Below are positions 33,638-41,513 of a DNA stretch of 64,000 nt, one piece after another. The DNA is from CAG-411 sp963643465. Lineage in GTDB: Bacteria; Bacillota; Clostridia; Lachnospirales; Lachnospiraceae. The notes below the pieces were generated by a model that saw nothing but the letters and a program-made list of their open reading frames with translations, made no database searches and was not told the DNA's origin. The stretch covers positions 62,001-126,000 of the forward strand of contig CAVIJT010000008.1 in assembly GCA_963643465.1 (NCBI GenBank), given 5' to 3'. The position numbers were made by a program, and so were the translations under genes. Each line of letters starts with the position of its first letter. The first letter of the stretch is position 1.

Positions 33638-34411
33638 TTGAATTTCACACATTATGATTTAGGAAATCTTGATAAAGGAAGAATAGTGGAAATTGTATTA
33701 CAGGGAAATGCAGCAAATGTTCAATTATTGGATTCATCAAATTTTAACAACTATAGAAATGGAAGGCAATATCGTTATATTGGTGGATTAGCAAAAAAAA
33801 CTCCTATACGTCTCCAAACAACACATTCAGGCCATTGGCATGTAGCAATTGATTTACGAGGAATGCGTGGTAATGTGAGAAGCACAGTGAGAGTTTTACC
33901 AGAAGCATTGCCAGAAATTAGACAAAAACCTCTAAATACAGTACCTTCATTAATACATAATCGAGGCTTTGGTATAGATATTGATGTAGATACAACACCA
34001 GAATATGATGTCTTTATTTCACATGCTTCTGAAGATAAAGACGAGGTAGTACGCCCGTTAGCAACAGCATTGAGAGATAAAGGAATCAGAGTTTGGTATG
34101 ATGAGTTTGAGATGAAAATTGGAGATAGTTTACGTAGAAAAATTGATAAAGGTTTGGCTAATAGTAAATTCGGAATAGTAGTCATTTCAAAAACTTTTAT
34201 AAAAAAGGGGTGGACAAATTATGAGTTAGATGGAATTATTACAAAGGCTGTTTCTGGTGAGCAAATCATACTTCCAATATGGCACAATATTACAAAAAAA
34301 GAGGTGATAGAATTTAGCCCGTCTTTAGCCGATAAGTTAGCTCGTAATACTGCTATTAATACGGTCGATGAAATTGCTGATGAGATTGCTGAATTGATTT
34401 TAAATGAATAG
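33638..34411 (+). CDS. DUF1883-TIR domain protein
   Basis: This 257-residue protein has an N-terminal beta-rich DUF1883-like domain, NFTHYDLGNLDKGRIVEIVL through SGHWHVAIDLRGM (about 1-90), and a C-terminal TIR domain from YDVFISHASEDKDEVVRPLA (about 122) to the end. The conserved acid in WTNYELDGI (E near 195) is the usual TIR NADase glutamate. TIR proteins with this layout cleave NAD or sense nucleotide signals in anti-phage defence (family knowledge). The start is TTG 33638, with AAGGAG upstream. Three more genes follow on the same strand with gaps of about 20-60 nt, two of them also TIR-like. Confidence 0.82.
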   Translation: MNFTHYDLGNLDKGRIVEIVLQGNAANVQLLDSSNFNNYRNGRQYRYIGGLAKKTPIRLQTTHSGHWHVAIDLRGMRGNVRSTVRVLPEALPEIRQKPLNTVPSLIHNRGFGIDIDVDTTPEYDVFISHASEDKDEVVRPLATALRDKGIRVWYDEFEMKIGDSLRRKIDKGLANSKFGIVVISKTFIKKGWTNYELDGIITKAVSGEQIILPIWHNITKKEVIEFSPSLADKLARNTAINTVDEIADEIAELILNE

Positions 34412-34468
34412 ACTTGTAGTAGGTGATATTTGTTAATTATTTTATTCTTTATATTAGGGAGGGAGCAT

Positions 34469-34951
34469 ATGAGAAATGTATTTGTTAGCTATTCGCATCG
34501 ATTAGATCAAGATGTAGTTGATGAGTTTAGAAGAAAATTTGGAAATGATAAGATGGTGTTTTCAGATCGTTCTTTGGAAAACAAAGATTTAAGTTATTTG
34601 TCAGATGACACAATAAAGAATAATTATATAAGCCCGCAATTGAGATTATCTTCTGTTACAATTGTTTTGATTGGTGCAGAAACAGGGGGAAGATGGTGGG
34701 GTGATTGGGAAATTTATTGTAGTTTAAGAAAGTCTGTAGGAAATGAACGCAATGGTATTTTAGGAATACTTATTCCGAATAAGCAACATAATATACCTCA
34801 AAGAATATTAGATAATCCAGATAATAGTGAAATTATTTCTATGCCCAAATCAGAAAAAGAATTGGAAGATGCTATAGAACGAGTGTACTTGAAACGATAT
34901 CATACACCAAATTTGTCTAGACCATTAAGACAGCGCAATTCACATATTTGA
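34469..34951 (+). CDS. ThsB-like TIR protein (MTH538/DUF1863 type)
   Basis: This 160-residue single-domain protein matches the MTH538 TIR-like family that includes the Thoeris sensor ThsB: NVFVSYSHRLDQDVVDEFRR at the start, VTIVLIGAETGGRWWGDWEI (acid in DWE near residue 92) and a helical end. In Thoeris, ThsB detects infection and makes a cyclic ADP-ribose-type signal that activates ThsA. No ThsA (SIR2 or macro-SLOG) gene is nearby, so the effector would have to be a neighbour. Start ATG 34469 is set by AGGGAGGGAG; an earlier in-frame start at 34430 has no such site. Confidence 0.8.
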   Translation: MRNVFVSYSHRLDQDVVDEFRRKFGNDKMVFSDRSLENKDLSYLSDDTIKNNYISPQLRLSSVTIVLIGAETGGRWWGDWEIYCSLRKSVGNERNGILGILIPNKQHNIPQRILDNPDNSEIISMPKSEKELEDAIERVYLKRYHTPNLSRPLRQRNSHI

Positions 34952-34973
34952 TTATATATAAGGAGCAATTAAT

Positions 34974-35456
34974 ATGACGTTTAAAGAATTATTTAGGAAA
35001 TGGGGATTAAATAGTATTAAATTGAAAGTTGGTTTTGCTGAAGTTGAATTTGGACCAACAGAGGATGATCAAACAGCTGCATGGGACATGTATGTAGAAT
35101 TGATAACTCGTATTACAACTCAGCCATTAGATGACGCAACTGGCGATGAAGAAACTGCATTAAATAGTGTTTATCAGTTGTTTCCGATTACAAGGGATAT
35201 ACTAAAAAATAAAGGACGTAATGCAGAAAATTTTACGAAAGTAGCAGTAATAGTATTGAACCAAATAGTAAGACCTTTTACAGCAAAATGGCATAAAAAG
35301 AAACTAAGTGGAGAGCTTTCGAATGAAAATGAATGTATTCAGTTTAGAACAGAGTTAAAACAACTTCAAGCAGAACTGATCTGTTATAGTAGGTTATTAG
35401 CAGATATGGCTAGGGTAGAGGATTTAACATGTTTATTGGATGAAGATAGAGAATAA
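34974..35456 (+). CDS. Helical protein of unknown function in TIR cluster
   Basis: This 160-residue protein begins with a short basic amphipathic stretch and beta-like segment (IKLKVGFAEVEFGPTEDD), then is almost entirely helical, with AAWDMYVELITRITTQPLDD, FPITRDILKNKGRNAENFTK and FRTELKQLQAELICYSRLLA. No catalytic motif, signal peptide or membrane segment is visible. It sits 22 nt after the ThsB-like gene, with AAGGAG before its ATG, and 19 nt before the third TIR gene, so it is presumably a component of the same system. I do not recognise the family with certainty. Confidence 0.65.
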   Translation: MTFKELFRKWGLNSIKLKVGFAEVEFGPTEDDQTAAWDMYVELITRITTQPLDDATGDEETALNSVYQLFPITRDILKNKGRNAENFTKVAVIVLNQIVRPFTAKWHKKKLSGELSNENECIQFRTELKQLQAELICYSRLLADMARVEDLTCLLDEDRE

Positions 35457-35475
35457 GTTTTGGGGGTGATGAATA

Positions 35476-36657
35476 TTGTCTGGAGTCACGAAACATATAT
35501 ATGACCATGAAATTAGAGATATTTTAGAAATGTGGAATAAGCAGTTAAAGGAGATTTCGCTGATATTACCGCAAGAATATACGGAAGAAGATGTAATTTC
35601 ACTTGTGAGAAAACATTATCCTCATGAGTGGATGTCGGTGGTATATAAGTATAATTATTATGAAATTAAAGATCGATATTTGAAAAAAAGATTCGGTAAA
35701 AAGCGTTATTGTATGTTGAAACCAGAAAAAATATTTAAAACTGTTACACAATACAAAAAAATTATGAGTCAAAAGTACAGAAAGCAGTATTGCATAAACT
35801 TTGACAAGGATATACAACAGAAAAATGCAGAAAAGTTATGGAATCAAAGGAAGAGCAAGATAGAAAGGATTGATAATAAAATAAATAATGCTAAATTTAA
35901 AACCCAACAAATGACTCCGAAGTATATTGATGTGCTTATAGGGCTGTATGAAAGAAAAAGTACATCTCAAAAAGATAAGATGTATATTATGGCTGAGTTG
36001 AAAAAATATTATAATGACAAAGTTATTAATTTCTTTTTTAAAGTGAATGATACGGAATTAAATAAACAATTACGTTGGATTGCATTTTATCATTTGCAAA
36101 GTTTTAATTATCAACCAAGAGCACGTAGGCAAAAATATATGCAGGTGCATACTAAAAATAAAAAAAGAAAACAATATTTAAAGAACGTATATCCGTATGA
36201 GAAATATAATATTCCACAAAATCCAAATGAATTGGAATACAGGATAATGAATGCAAAGGAACAGAAAATTAAACGATATGATTTTTTTATTTCTCATAGT
36301 AGTATGGATAGTAGATATGTGCAAGAACTCATATTATTTGAAAATAGAAAATCTAAAAATGTGTTTTGTGATTGGATAAATGATGCAGACTATTTGAAAA
36401 GAAAATTAGTGTGTAGATCTACATTAAAAGTAATAGAAACGAGATTGGAACAATCTGATGCGATTATTTTTGTGGATTCACTTAATTCCAGAAATTCAAT
36501 TTGGTGTAAATATGAGCTTAATTATTTTTCAGAACTTGACCGACCAATTTATTGTATAACGATAGAAGATATAAAGTCTAAGAATTGGGATGCCCTTTAT
36601 AATATGAAGGATAAATGGTTTTATGATCCGGATTATAAGAAATACTCATTGGTTTAG
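35476..36657 (+). CDS. C-terminal TIR domain protein, putative effector
   Basis: This 393-residue protein has about 265 N-terminal residues that are very basic and rich in K, Y and N, with helical segments (MTPKYIDVLIGLYERKSTSQ onward) and no family I recognise. A C-terminal TIR domain starts at YDFFISHSSMDSRYVQELIL (about 267), with SDAIIFVDSLNSRNSIWCKY and the NADase-type glutamate in WCKYELNYF near 346. A basic N-terminal region could bind nucleic acid (inference). The start is TTG 35476, supported by GGGGGTGAT; the ATG at 35469 is in another frame and soon stops. Confidence 0.78.
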   Translation: MSGVTKHIYDHEIRDILEMWNKQLKEISLILPQEYTEEDVISLVRKHYPHEWMSVVYKYNYYEIKDRYLKKRFGKKRYCMLKPEKIFKTVTQYKKIMSQKYRKQYCINFDKDIQQKNAEKLWNQRKSKIERIDNKINNAKFKTQQMTPKYIDVLIGLYERKSTSQKDKMYIMAELKKYYNDKVINFFFKVNDTELNKQLRWIAFYHLQSFNYQPRARRQKYMQVHTKNKKRKQYLKNVYPYEKYNIPQNPNELEYRIMNAKEQKIKRYDFFISHSSMDSRYVQELILFENRKSKNVFCDWINDADYLKRKLVCRSTLKVIETRLEQSDAIIFVDSLNSRNSIWCKYELNYFSELDRPIYCITIEDIKSKNWDALYNMKDKWFYDPDYKKYSLV

Positions 36658-36801
36658 GTTGTAATCTATTTAATCTTAAGCAATACTATTTTCATGGCAA
36701 TAGTTTGGCAACAACCATTCAGTAAGCCAAAGTAAATAGTGTAATTCGTATAAGAATATGGTCCATATCCAAACAAAATTTAAACAAAATAAGTTAAGTG
36801 A

Positions 36802-37266
36802 GGTGCAGGACATAATAAGGGATTGAAAAATTATCGTGTTTCAAATAGAAGATACAGAAATCGTAGGATAGGTGATTTCTTAAAAGAACTGCATTTGACA
36901 GAAGGAAGAAATACTGGATTCAAGAAAATTTTGGATGCATTGGAGGCAAATGGTTCACCAAAACCGGAGTTTGAAACAGATGAGGCACGCAGTTACTTTA
37001 TATCTAGATTGTTTATACATGAGGGCTTTTTGGAACTTTCAAATGAGGAACCAAAAAGGAGCCAAAAAGGAGCCGAAAGAAAACAAATGATATTAGAACG
37101 GCTGGCAGAAAATCCTGCAATGACTCAAAAAGAACTTATGGAAGAGTTGGGCTTAAGTAGAAAACAAATACAGAAAGAAATAAAGGAACTGCAGGAAGAA
37201 GGTATGCTTGTAAGAGAAGGTTCTAATAGAAAGGGACGTTGGATAGTAAAAGAGAGAGAAAACTAA
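36802..37266 (+). pseudogene. 3' remnant of AlbA/GHKL ATP-binding gene
   Basis: The frame is open from 36802 and includes a possible TTG start at 36823. The protein matches only the C-terminal part of ATP-binding proteins of the HATPase_c_4 group: YRNRRIGDFLKELHLTEGRN, NGSPKPEFETDEARSYFISR and a winged helix MTQKELMEELGLSRKQIQKE. The AlbA domain and most of the ATPase core are missing, and no Shine-Dalgarno is clear. It looks like a second, 5'-deleted relative of the gene at 31134. It is the last gene before the right element end. Confidence 0.6.
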
Positions 37267-37392
37267 TCTTTTTGGATAACACAAGATTTTCCTTGCAAAT
37301 CCATAATTATCCTTTATAATGAACTGTAGGTGAACAAAATCAAAATTGTACTTGTAAGCCACTCGTACCACAAGAATGATAAAAAATCGTTC

Positions 37393-37411
37393 TGGTACTA
37401 CTTTGGTACTA
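37393..37411 (+). repeat. Right arm-type repeat, candidate integrase site
   Basis: TGGTACTACTTTGGTACTA differs at one position from 17498-17516 and has the same orientation. It lies 103 bp inside the right attachment site. Confidence 0.5.
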
Positions 37412-37513
37412 TTTTGAAGAAGAAAAGAAAAAATGATGGCGAAAATTATAAAATAATTAACAAATATGTTAAATATATGGACATAAAAGAACAATTAAGA
37501 TTTAGAATTCTGC

Positions 37514-37525
37514 GAGTTTGAGTAA
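37514..37525 (+). repeat. attR core, copy of guaA 3' end
   Basis: An exact copy of the last 12 bases of guaA (17428-17439). It marks the right boundary of the 20.1-kb element. Confidence 0.8.
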
Positions 37526-37606
37526 AAAATATCCCAAGGCACTCCAAATTATCCTGAAAAGGCAAAAAAGAGTAGCTTGAGAGTAAGTGAATAAGCAAGA
37601 AAAAAC

Positions 37607-37649
37607 AAAGACCTTGTAGAGAGGGTAAAACCTTTCTATGAGGTCTTTT
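37607..37649 (+). terminator. Terminator downstream of attR, possibly ancestral guaA terminator
   Basis: The stem AAAGACCT / AGGTCTTT, with inner pairing TAGA/TCTA and GGT/ACC, is followed by TTTT. It lies 82 bp after the guaA stop copy, where the guaA terminator would be before integration. Confidence 0.65.
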
Positions 37650-37826
37650 TGCATCCCAAGACCTTGAAAATAGAGGGTTTGAGAGAAAAGCAAAAGAAAC
37701 AAAAGTGAATATCGTTTGAGGTAAACCGAGAAAAATCCGAGATAGGGTGAGGATAAAGAAACTTGCCTTTAGAGGATAAAAGGGGTTGCCTTGGTATAAG
37801 GAGAAATTAAAAAATGCCAAATCCTG

Positions 37827-37935
37827 TTTTTGGCGATGCCCTAAAATAGGGGTTTTCAGGGATTTCATTTTTGGCGTTTTTGCCAAAAACATCAAATTTG
37901 GCATTTTTGCCAAAAATAAAAGGTCATTTTTGGCG
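37827..37935 (+). repeat. Repeat block upstream of tnsA, candidate TnsB/operator sites
   Basis: TTTTTGGCG occurs at 37827, 37868 and 37927; the palindromic TTTTTGCCAAAAA occurs at 37877 and 37904, the second preceded by TTTGGCA. All lie 45-150 bp before the tnsA start. In Tn7 the tnsA-proximal end carries several TnsB sites that also repress the operon, so this block is a good candidate. Confidence 0.5.
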
Positions 37936-37978
37936 GTCTTGGAACTCTCAAAACCATACTAGAAGAAAGGTGGTCTTT

Positions 37979-38341
37979 ATGAGAAAGAAGAATTACAAAG
38001 GTATGAAAGTAACAAAAAGGATGTTATCAAAATGCGAGGGTGTATGTAGAACTTATGATGCCATCCAATATGCTTATGCTGATTTACTTTCAAAAGCAGA
38101 GGATGTACAAAGTTTTAGGGTTAATGTTTTGTTGGAAGGATTACAAGAGGGAGATTATACATCTGATTTTGTCATTGTGAAAGCAGATGGTGGTCTTATG
38201 ATTAGGGAATGTGTGAGTAGAAGACATTTAACAAAGCCAATGACAACAAAGCTTTTGGATGCGAGTAGAAATTATTGGAAATCGCATGGTGTCAATGATT
38301 GGGGTGTTGTAGTGGAGAAAGAAGGTGCTGCTGATGTGTAA
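37979..38341 (+). CDS. tnsA: TnsA-like transposon endonuclease (short)
   Basis: This 120-residue protein resembles the nuclease core of TnsA, which cuts the 5' ends of Tn7-type transposons. The block VLLEGLQEGDYTSDFVIVKA, then GGLMIRECVSRRH, puts an acid (SDF) and a second acidic position (REC) in the order of the restriction-like active site; the usual QxK is not obvious. Its position just before a TnsB-like gene supports the call. It is far shorter than Tn7 TnsA (273 residues) and lacks the C-terminal TnsC-binding domain. Start ATG 37979 follows AGAAAGGTGG by 8 nt. Its stop overlaps the tnsB start. Confidence 0.65.
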   Translation: MRKKNYKGMKVTKRMLSKCEGVCRTYDAIQYAYADLLSKAEDVQSFRVNVLLEGLQEGDYTSDFVIVKADGGLMIRECVSRRHLTKPMTTKLLDASRNYWKSHGVNDWGVVVEKEGAADV

Positions 38342-40178
38342 GGATGGATTGAAAAAATATATGCTTCTAAAAAGGGAAGAGGGAGAAGCAGTTAGTATTT
38401 ACAGAGTATTGGAACTCATAGAAGAAAAAGTGCTTGTGATGGATTGTGTGAAAAAGACAATGCCGGTGTGGAAAAGTGTTGAGGAATTAGATGCTTATGT
38501 GGAAGTAGAAGAAAATATAAATACAGATACTTTATCCACTTTTGAAGATATGGATGCAGAGAATAGGAAGATTGCATATCAAAGATATAACATGATTTCA
38601 TCCATTTTACCTTTTATGGCAAATGAAACTATGAGAACACAGGCAATTAAGAAAGTAGCAGAAGATAATAGATTGTCTTTGCAATCCATTCGGAAATATC
38701 TTTGTGAATATTTGGCGACTATGGATGTTAGGAGTTTAGCACCAAAGCAGAGAGAAACAGAAAAACCACTTACAAAGGAGGAAAAGAATATGCGTAAATC
38801 TCTTAACAGATGGTACTACACAACAAAGAAAAGAACATTGAAAAATTGCTACACTCTTATGTTGCAGCACTTTTATTGTGATGAAGAAGGCAAATTATTT
38901 GAGGAACATCCATCCTATTATCAATTTAGATATTTTTATCGTAAGTACAACAAGAAGGAAACGGAATATATTAGTCGAAATGGTTTGTCTTATTACCAAA
39001 GAAATCAAAGACCTTTAGTGGGGGATGGCGTTCAAGCATTTGCACAAACAATTGGAATGGGAATGTTAGATGCAACGGTGTGTGATATTTACCTTGTAAA
39101 TGAAGCTGGTGGAATTGTAGGAAGACCTATTCTAACTTTGTGTGTAGATGCGTATTCAGGAGTAATTTGTGGGTATTCGTTATCATGGGAAGGTGGCGTG
39201 TATTCTCTTAGAAATCTTATGTTGAATGTGATAAGTGATAAGGTGGAGCATTGTAAACTTTTTGGAATTGAGATAAAAGAGGAACAATGGCCATCACATC
39301 AATTACCTTTAAAGATGGTTACAGACCAGGGTTCAGAGTATAAGGGAGAAACATTTTCACAAATTGTTGATTTGGGTGTAGAACTCTTAAATTTACAATC
39401 CTTTCGTGCAGATGAAAAAGGACCGGTGGAACAGTGCTTTAATGCAATCCAAAATTATTTTAAACCAATCTTGAAGGGCAAGGGTGTCATTGAAGTTGAT
39501 TTTCAGGAGAGAGGTTCTCACGATTACAGAAAAGATGCGTGTCTTACCATGCAACAATTTGAGAAAGTGATTTTAAATTGCATTATTTTCTACAATTCCA
39601 ATCGAGTATTGGAGAGATTTCCTTTTACAGAGGATATGCTGGAAGCAGAAGTGAAACCTATTCCATGTCATGTATGGAAGTGGGCTTGTGAACAATTAGG
39701 AGCTAATTTAAGGGATGTAAATAAGGAAGACCTAATAAGAGTGCTATTACCTAGAACTAAGGGCAAATTTGGGCGAAATGGTTTATCTGTGAATGGATTA
39801 CACTATCACAATGCACTTTTTAGAGAAGAATATTTGCAGGGAAAAGAATGTGAAGTTGCTTATGATATGGATAGCAGCAATCATATATGGCTGATTGAGA
39901 ATGGAAAGTATATACAATTTGACTTAATTGAAAGCAGATTCATGGATAAGGGATTGGATGATGTGGCTCTTATGAAATCAAAACAGAGGGAGCTTGTGAA
40001 AAGGGAAGGCAAGCAGAAGACACAAGCAGAGGTGGATTTGACAAAGTCAATCCAGTTGATAGCAGATTCTTGTGTGGTGCAGGCACAACCATCAACAAAA
40101 GGTATTAGAAGCAACAGACAGAGAGAACAAGTGAAAACACATAAGAAGTATGCAGGAGAGGTGGTAGCAAATGTTTAA
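38334..40178 (+). CDS. tnsB: TnsB-like DDE transposase
   Basis: This about 614-residue protein has N-terminal helix-turn-helix domains (about 60-150), an RNase H-like DDE integrase core and a C-terminal beta-barrel region. The catalytic acids are D in GMLDATVCDI (about 246), D in VTDQGSEYKG (about 331) and E in GPVEQCFNAI (about 366). In Tn7-type elements TnsB binds repeated sites at both ends and carries out 3' cleavage and strand transfer. ATG 38334 overlaps the tnsA stop by 8 nt; a GTG at 38325 is the alternative. Its stop overlaps tnsC by 8 nt. Confidence 0.87.
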   Translation: MCKDGLKKYMLLKREEGEAVSIYRVLELIEEKVLVMDCVKKTMPVWKSVEELDAYVEVEENINTDTLSTFEDMDAENRKIAYQRYNMISSILPFMANETMRTQAIKKVAEDNRLSLQSIRKYLCEYLATMDVRSLAPKQRETEKPLTKEEKNMRKSLNRWYYTTKKRTLKNCYTLMLQHFYCDEEGKLFEEHPSYYQFRYFYRKYNKKETEYISRNGLSYYQRNQRPLVGDGVQAFAQTIGMGMLDATVCDIYLVNEAGGIVGRPILTLCVDAYSGVICGYSLSWEGGVYSLRNLMLNVISDKVEHCKLFGIEIKEEQWPSHQLPLKMVTDQGSEYKGETFSQIVDLGVELLNLQSFRADEKGPVEQCFNAIQNYFKPILKGKGVIEVDFQERGSHDYRKDACLTMQQFEKVILNCIIFYNSNRVLERFPFTEDMLEAEVKPIPCHVWKWACEQLGANLRDVNKEDLIRVLLPRTKGKFGRNGLSVNGLHYHNALFREEYLQGKECEVAYDMDSSNHIWLIENGKYIQFDLIESRFMDKGLDDVALMKSKQRELVKREGKQKTQAEVDLTKSIQLIADSCVVQAQPSTKGIRSNRQREQVKTHKKYAGEVVANV

Positions 40179-41505
40179 GAGCGAATGGAATATCATGGAG
40201 AAAATAGAACCAATGCTTGTGGGGAAGGAACTGAAAGAGAGGATGCTGGTTGTTCCTGATTATGATGAAAGCATAAGGAAAGAAAGCGTAAGTACCAGAT
40301 TGTTGGAATTAAATAAAATAAATTCATTTTATCTTCCATCGGATATGAGTGTGGAGATTTACACAAAACTATATCTTGCCATGGTTAGGTCATTACAGAA
40401 GAAGGAAAGCAAACTTGCAATTCAGCAGAGAAATCTTAATGGAAAGAATATGAAAGCCTGTGTAAATGGGGTCCTGCCTTCTTTTGGTGGGATTATTGGT
40501 GGAAGTGATTCATTTAGTATCATTGGATGCAGTGGGATAGGAAAAACAAGTGCAATAGAAAAGGCAATACAACTTATGGGTGGGGGGAATGTAATTGAAA
40601 TGGAGCAACCATTTTGTAAAATTATTCCAATCATTAGTGTACAGTGTCCCTTTGATTGTTCAGCAAAGAGTATGTTACTTGCCATATTGCAAAAGGTAGA
40701 TAATGCACTTGGAACTGCTTATTATGAAAACATCGTAAGAGCAAAGGCAAATATCAATACCATGCTTATTTCCGCAGCACAGGTGTTGTTGAATCATGTG
40801 GCGGTTCTTTGTATTGATGAAATTCAAAACCTAATCAAACATAGAGCAGGGATGCAATTAGTTTCCATGCTAACAGAGCTTTTGAATGAAAGTGGAATTA
40901 GTATTGTGTTTGTTTCTATCCCTGAAATAAAGCCATTCTTTGAAAGTGTGGATTATTTGGCAAGAAGAACACTTGGACTTACCTATGGGAAATGTGAGTA
41001 CAATGCGTATTTCAAGAAATTTTGTACAACCTTATGGAAGTTCCAATATGTGAAAAACAGAGCAGAGATTACAGAGGGCATTTTAAATTGGTTCTATCAA
41101 CATTCCTCTGGAACATTGGTACATGTGATATTTTTATTTTATACATCACAAGAGATAAGCATTTTGGATGGAAGAGAAATCATTGATATTCAAGCATTAG
41201 AATCTGCATATCAGAGAATGGAAATGTTACATATGCACATCCAACCGGAAGTGAGTATAAAAAAGATTGCTTCTAAGAGAAAAAAGAATACATCAGTGCA
41301 GGTGATTGCTGAAACTGCTGAGAAGAAAGAAGAAATTGCAAAAGAAATAACAAAGGCATCTGATTTTGTAGAGGAGCACCCGGCGAGTAAAGGGAATAGT
41401 GTGGATTGGTCTTTTGAGGAACTGATGAAAGAAGCCAAAAAGAGTAATATGGATATGTTGGAGCTGTTACAGGGTAAAATCTCCATTACAGAAGTTGTGG
41501 TGTAG
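40171..41505 (+). CDS. tnsC: TnsC-like AAA+ target-selection ATPase
   Basis: This 444-residue protein has Walker A IGCSGIGKTSA near residue 120, Walker B VAVLCIDEIQNL near 213 and sensor-like SIVFVSIPEI near 246, the pattern of TnsC/TniB ATPases that link target recognition to the transposase. The C-terminal 90 residues are low-complexity and charged (KKIASKRKKN onward) with a final helix EELMKEAKKSNMDMLELLQG, probably the contact to TnsB or TnsA. The gene overlaps tnsB by 8 nt and lies 8 nt before tnsD. Confidence 0.85.
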   Translation: MFKSEWNIMEKIEPMLVGKELKERMLVVPDYDESIRKESVSTRLLELNKINSFYLPSDMSVEIYTKLYLAMVRSLQKKESKLAIQQRNLNGKNMKACVNGVLPSFGGIIGGSDSFSIIGCSGIGKTSAIEKAIQLMGGGNVIEMEQPFCKIIPIISVQCPFDCSAKSMLLAILQKVDNALGTAYYENIVRAKANINTMLISAAQVLLNHVAVLCIDEIQNLIKHRAGMQLVSMLTELLNESGISIVFVSIPEIKPFFESVDYLARRTLGLTYGKCEYNAYFKKFCTTLWKFQYVKNRAEITEGILNWFYQHSSGTLVHVIFLFYTSQEISILDGREIIDIQALESAYQRMEMLHMHIQPEVSIKKIASKRKKNTSVQVIAETAEKKEEIAKEITKASDFVEEHPASKGNSVDWSFEELMKEAKKSNMDMLELLQGKISITEVVV

Positions 41506-41513
41506 GAAAGGGC

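Larger units (their letters stand above)
17428..37525 (+). mobile_element. 20.1-kb integrated element at guaA with defence island
   Basis: The element is bounded by the 12-bp repeats at 17428 and 37514. It contains integrase, excisionase-like and CI-like genes at the left end, ribbon-helix-helix-like proteins, iterons and an oriT-like hairpin cluster, then only defence-type and decayed genes. No relaxase, coupling protein or conjugation ATPase is present, so it is best described as a mobilisable or cis-mobilised island rather than a conjugative element (inference). Confidence 0.75.
37526..37978 (+). other. 453-nt non-coding region between attR and tnsA
   Basis: No gene seen. It holds a terminator (37607-37649), a further direct copy of AAGACCTTG (37658), and a dense block of TTTTTGGCG and TTTTTGCCAAAAA repeats just before tnsA. 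It should contain the original sequence downstream of guaA and the tnsA-side end of the Tn7-like element, but the junction is not visible to me. Confidence 0.6.

Noticed and set aside
37446..37913. Minus-strand 155-codon open frame across attR
   Set aside because: It runs across the element boundary and repeat blocks, has no ribosome binding site and no recognisable domain; it arises from low-complexity AT-rich sequence.
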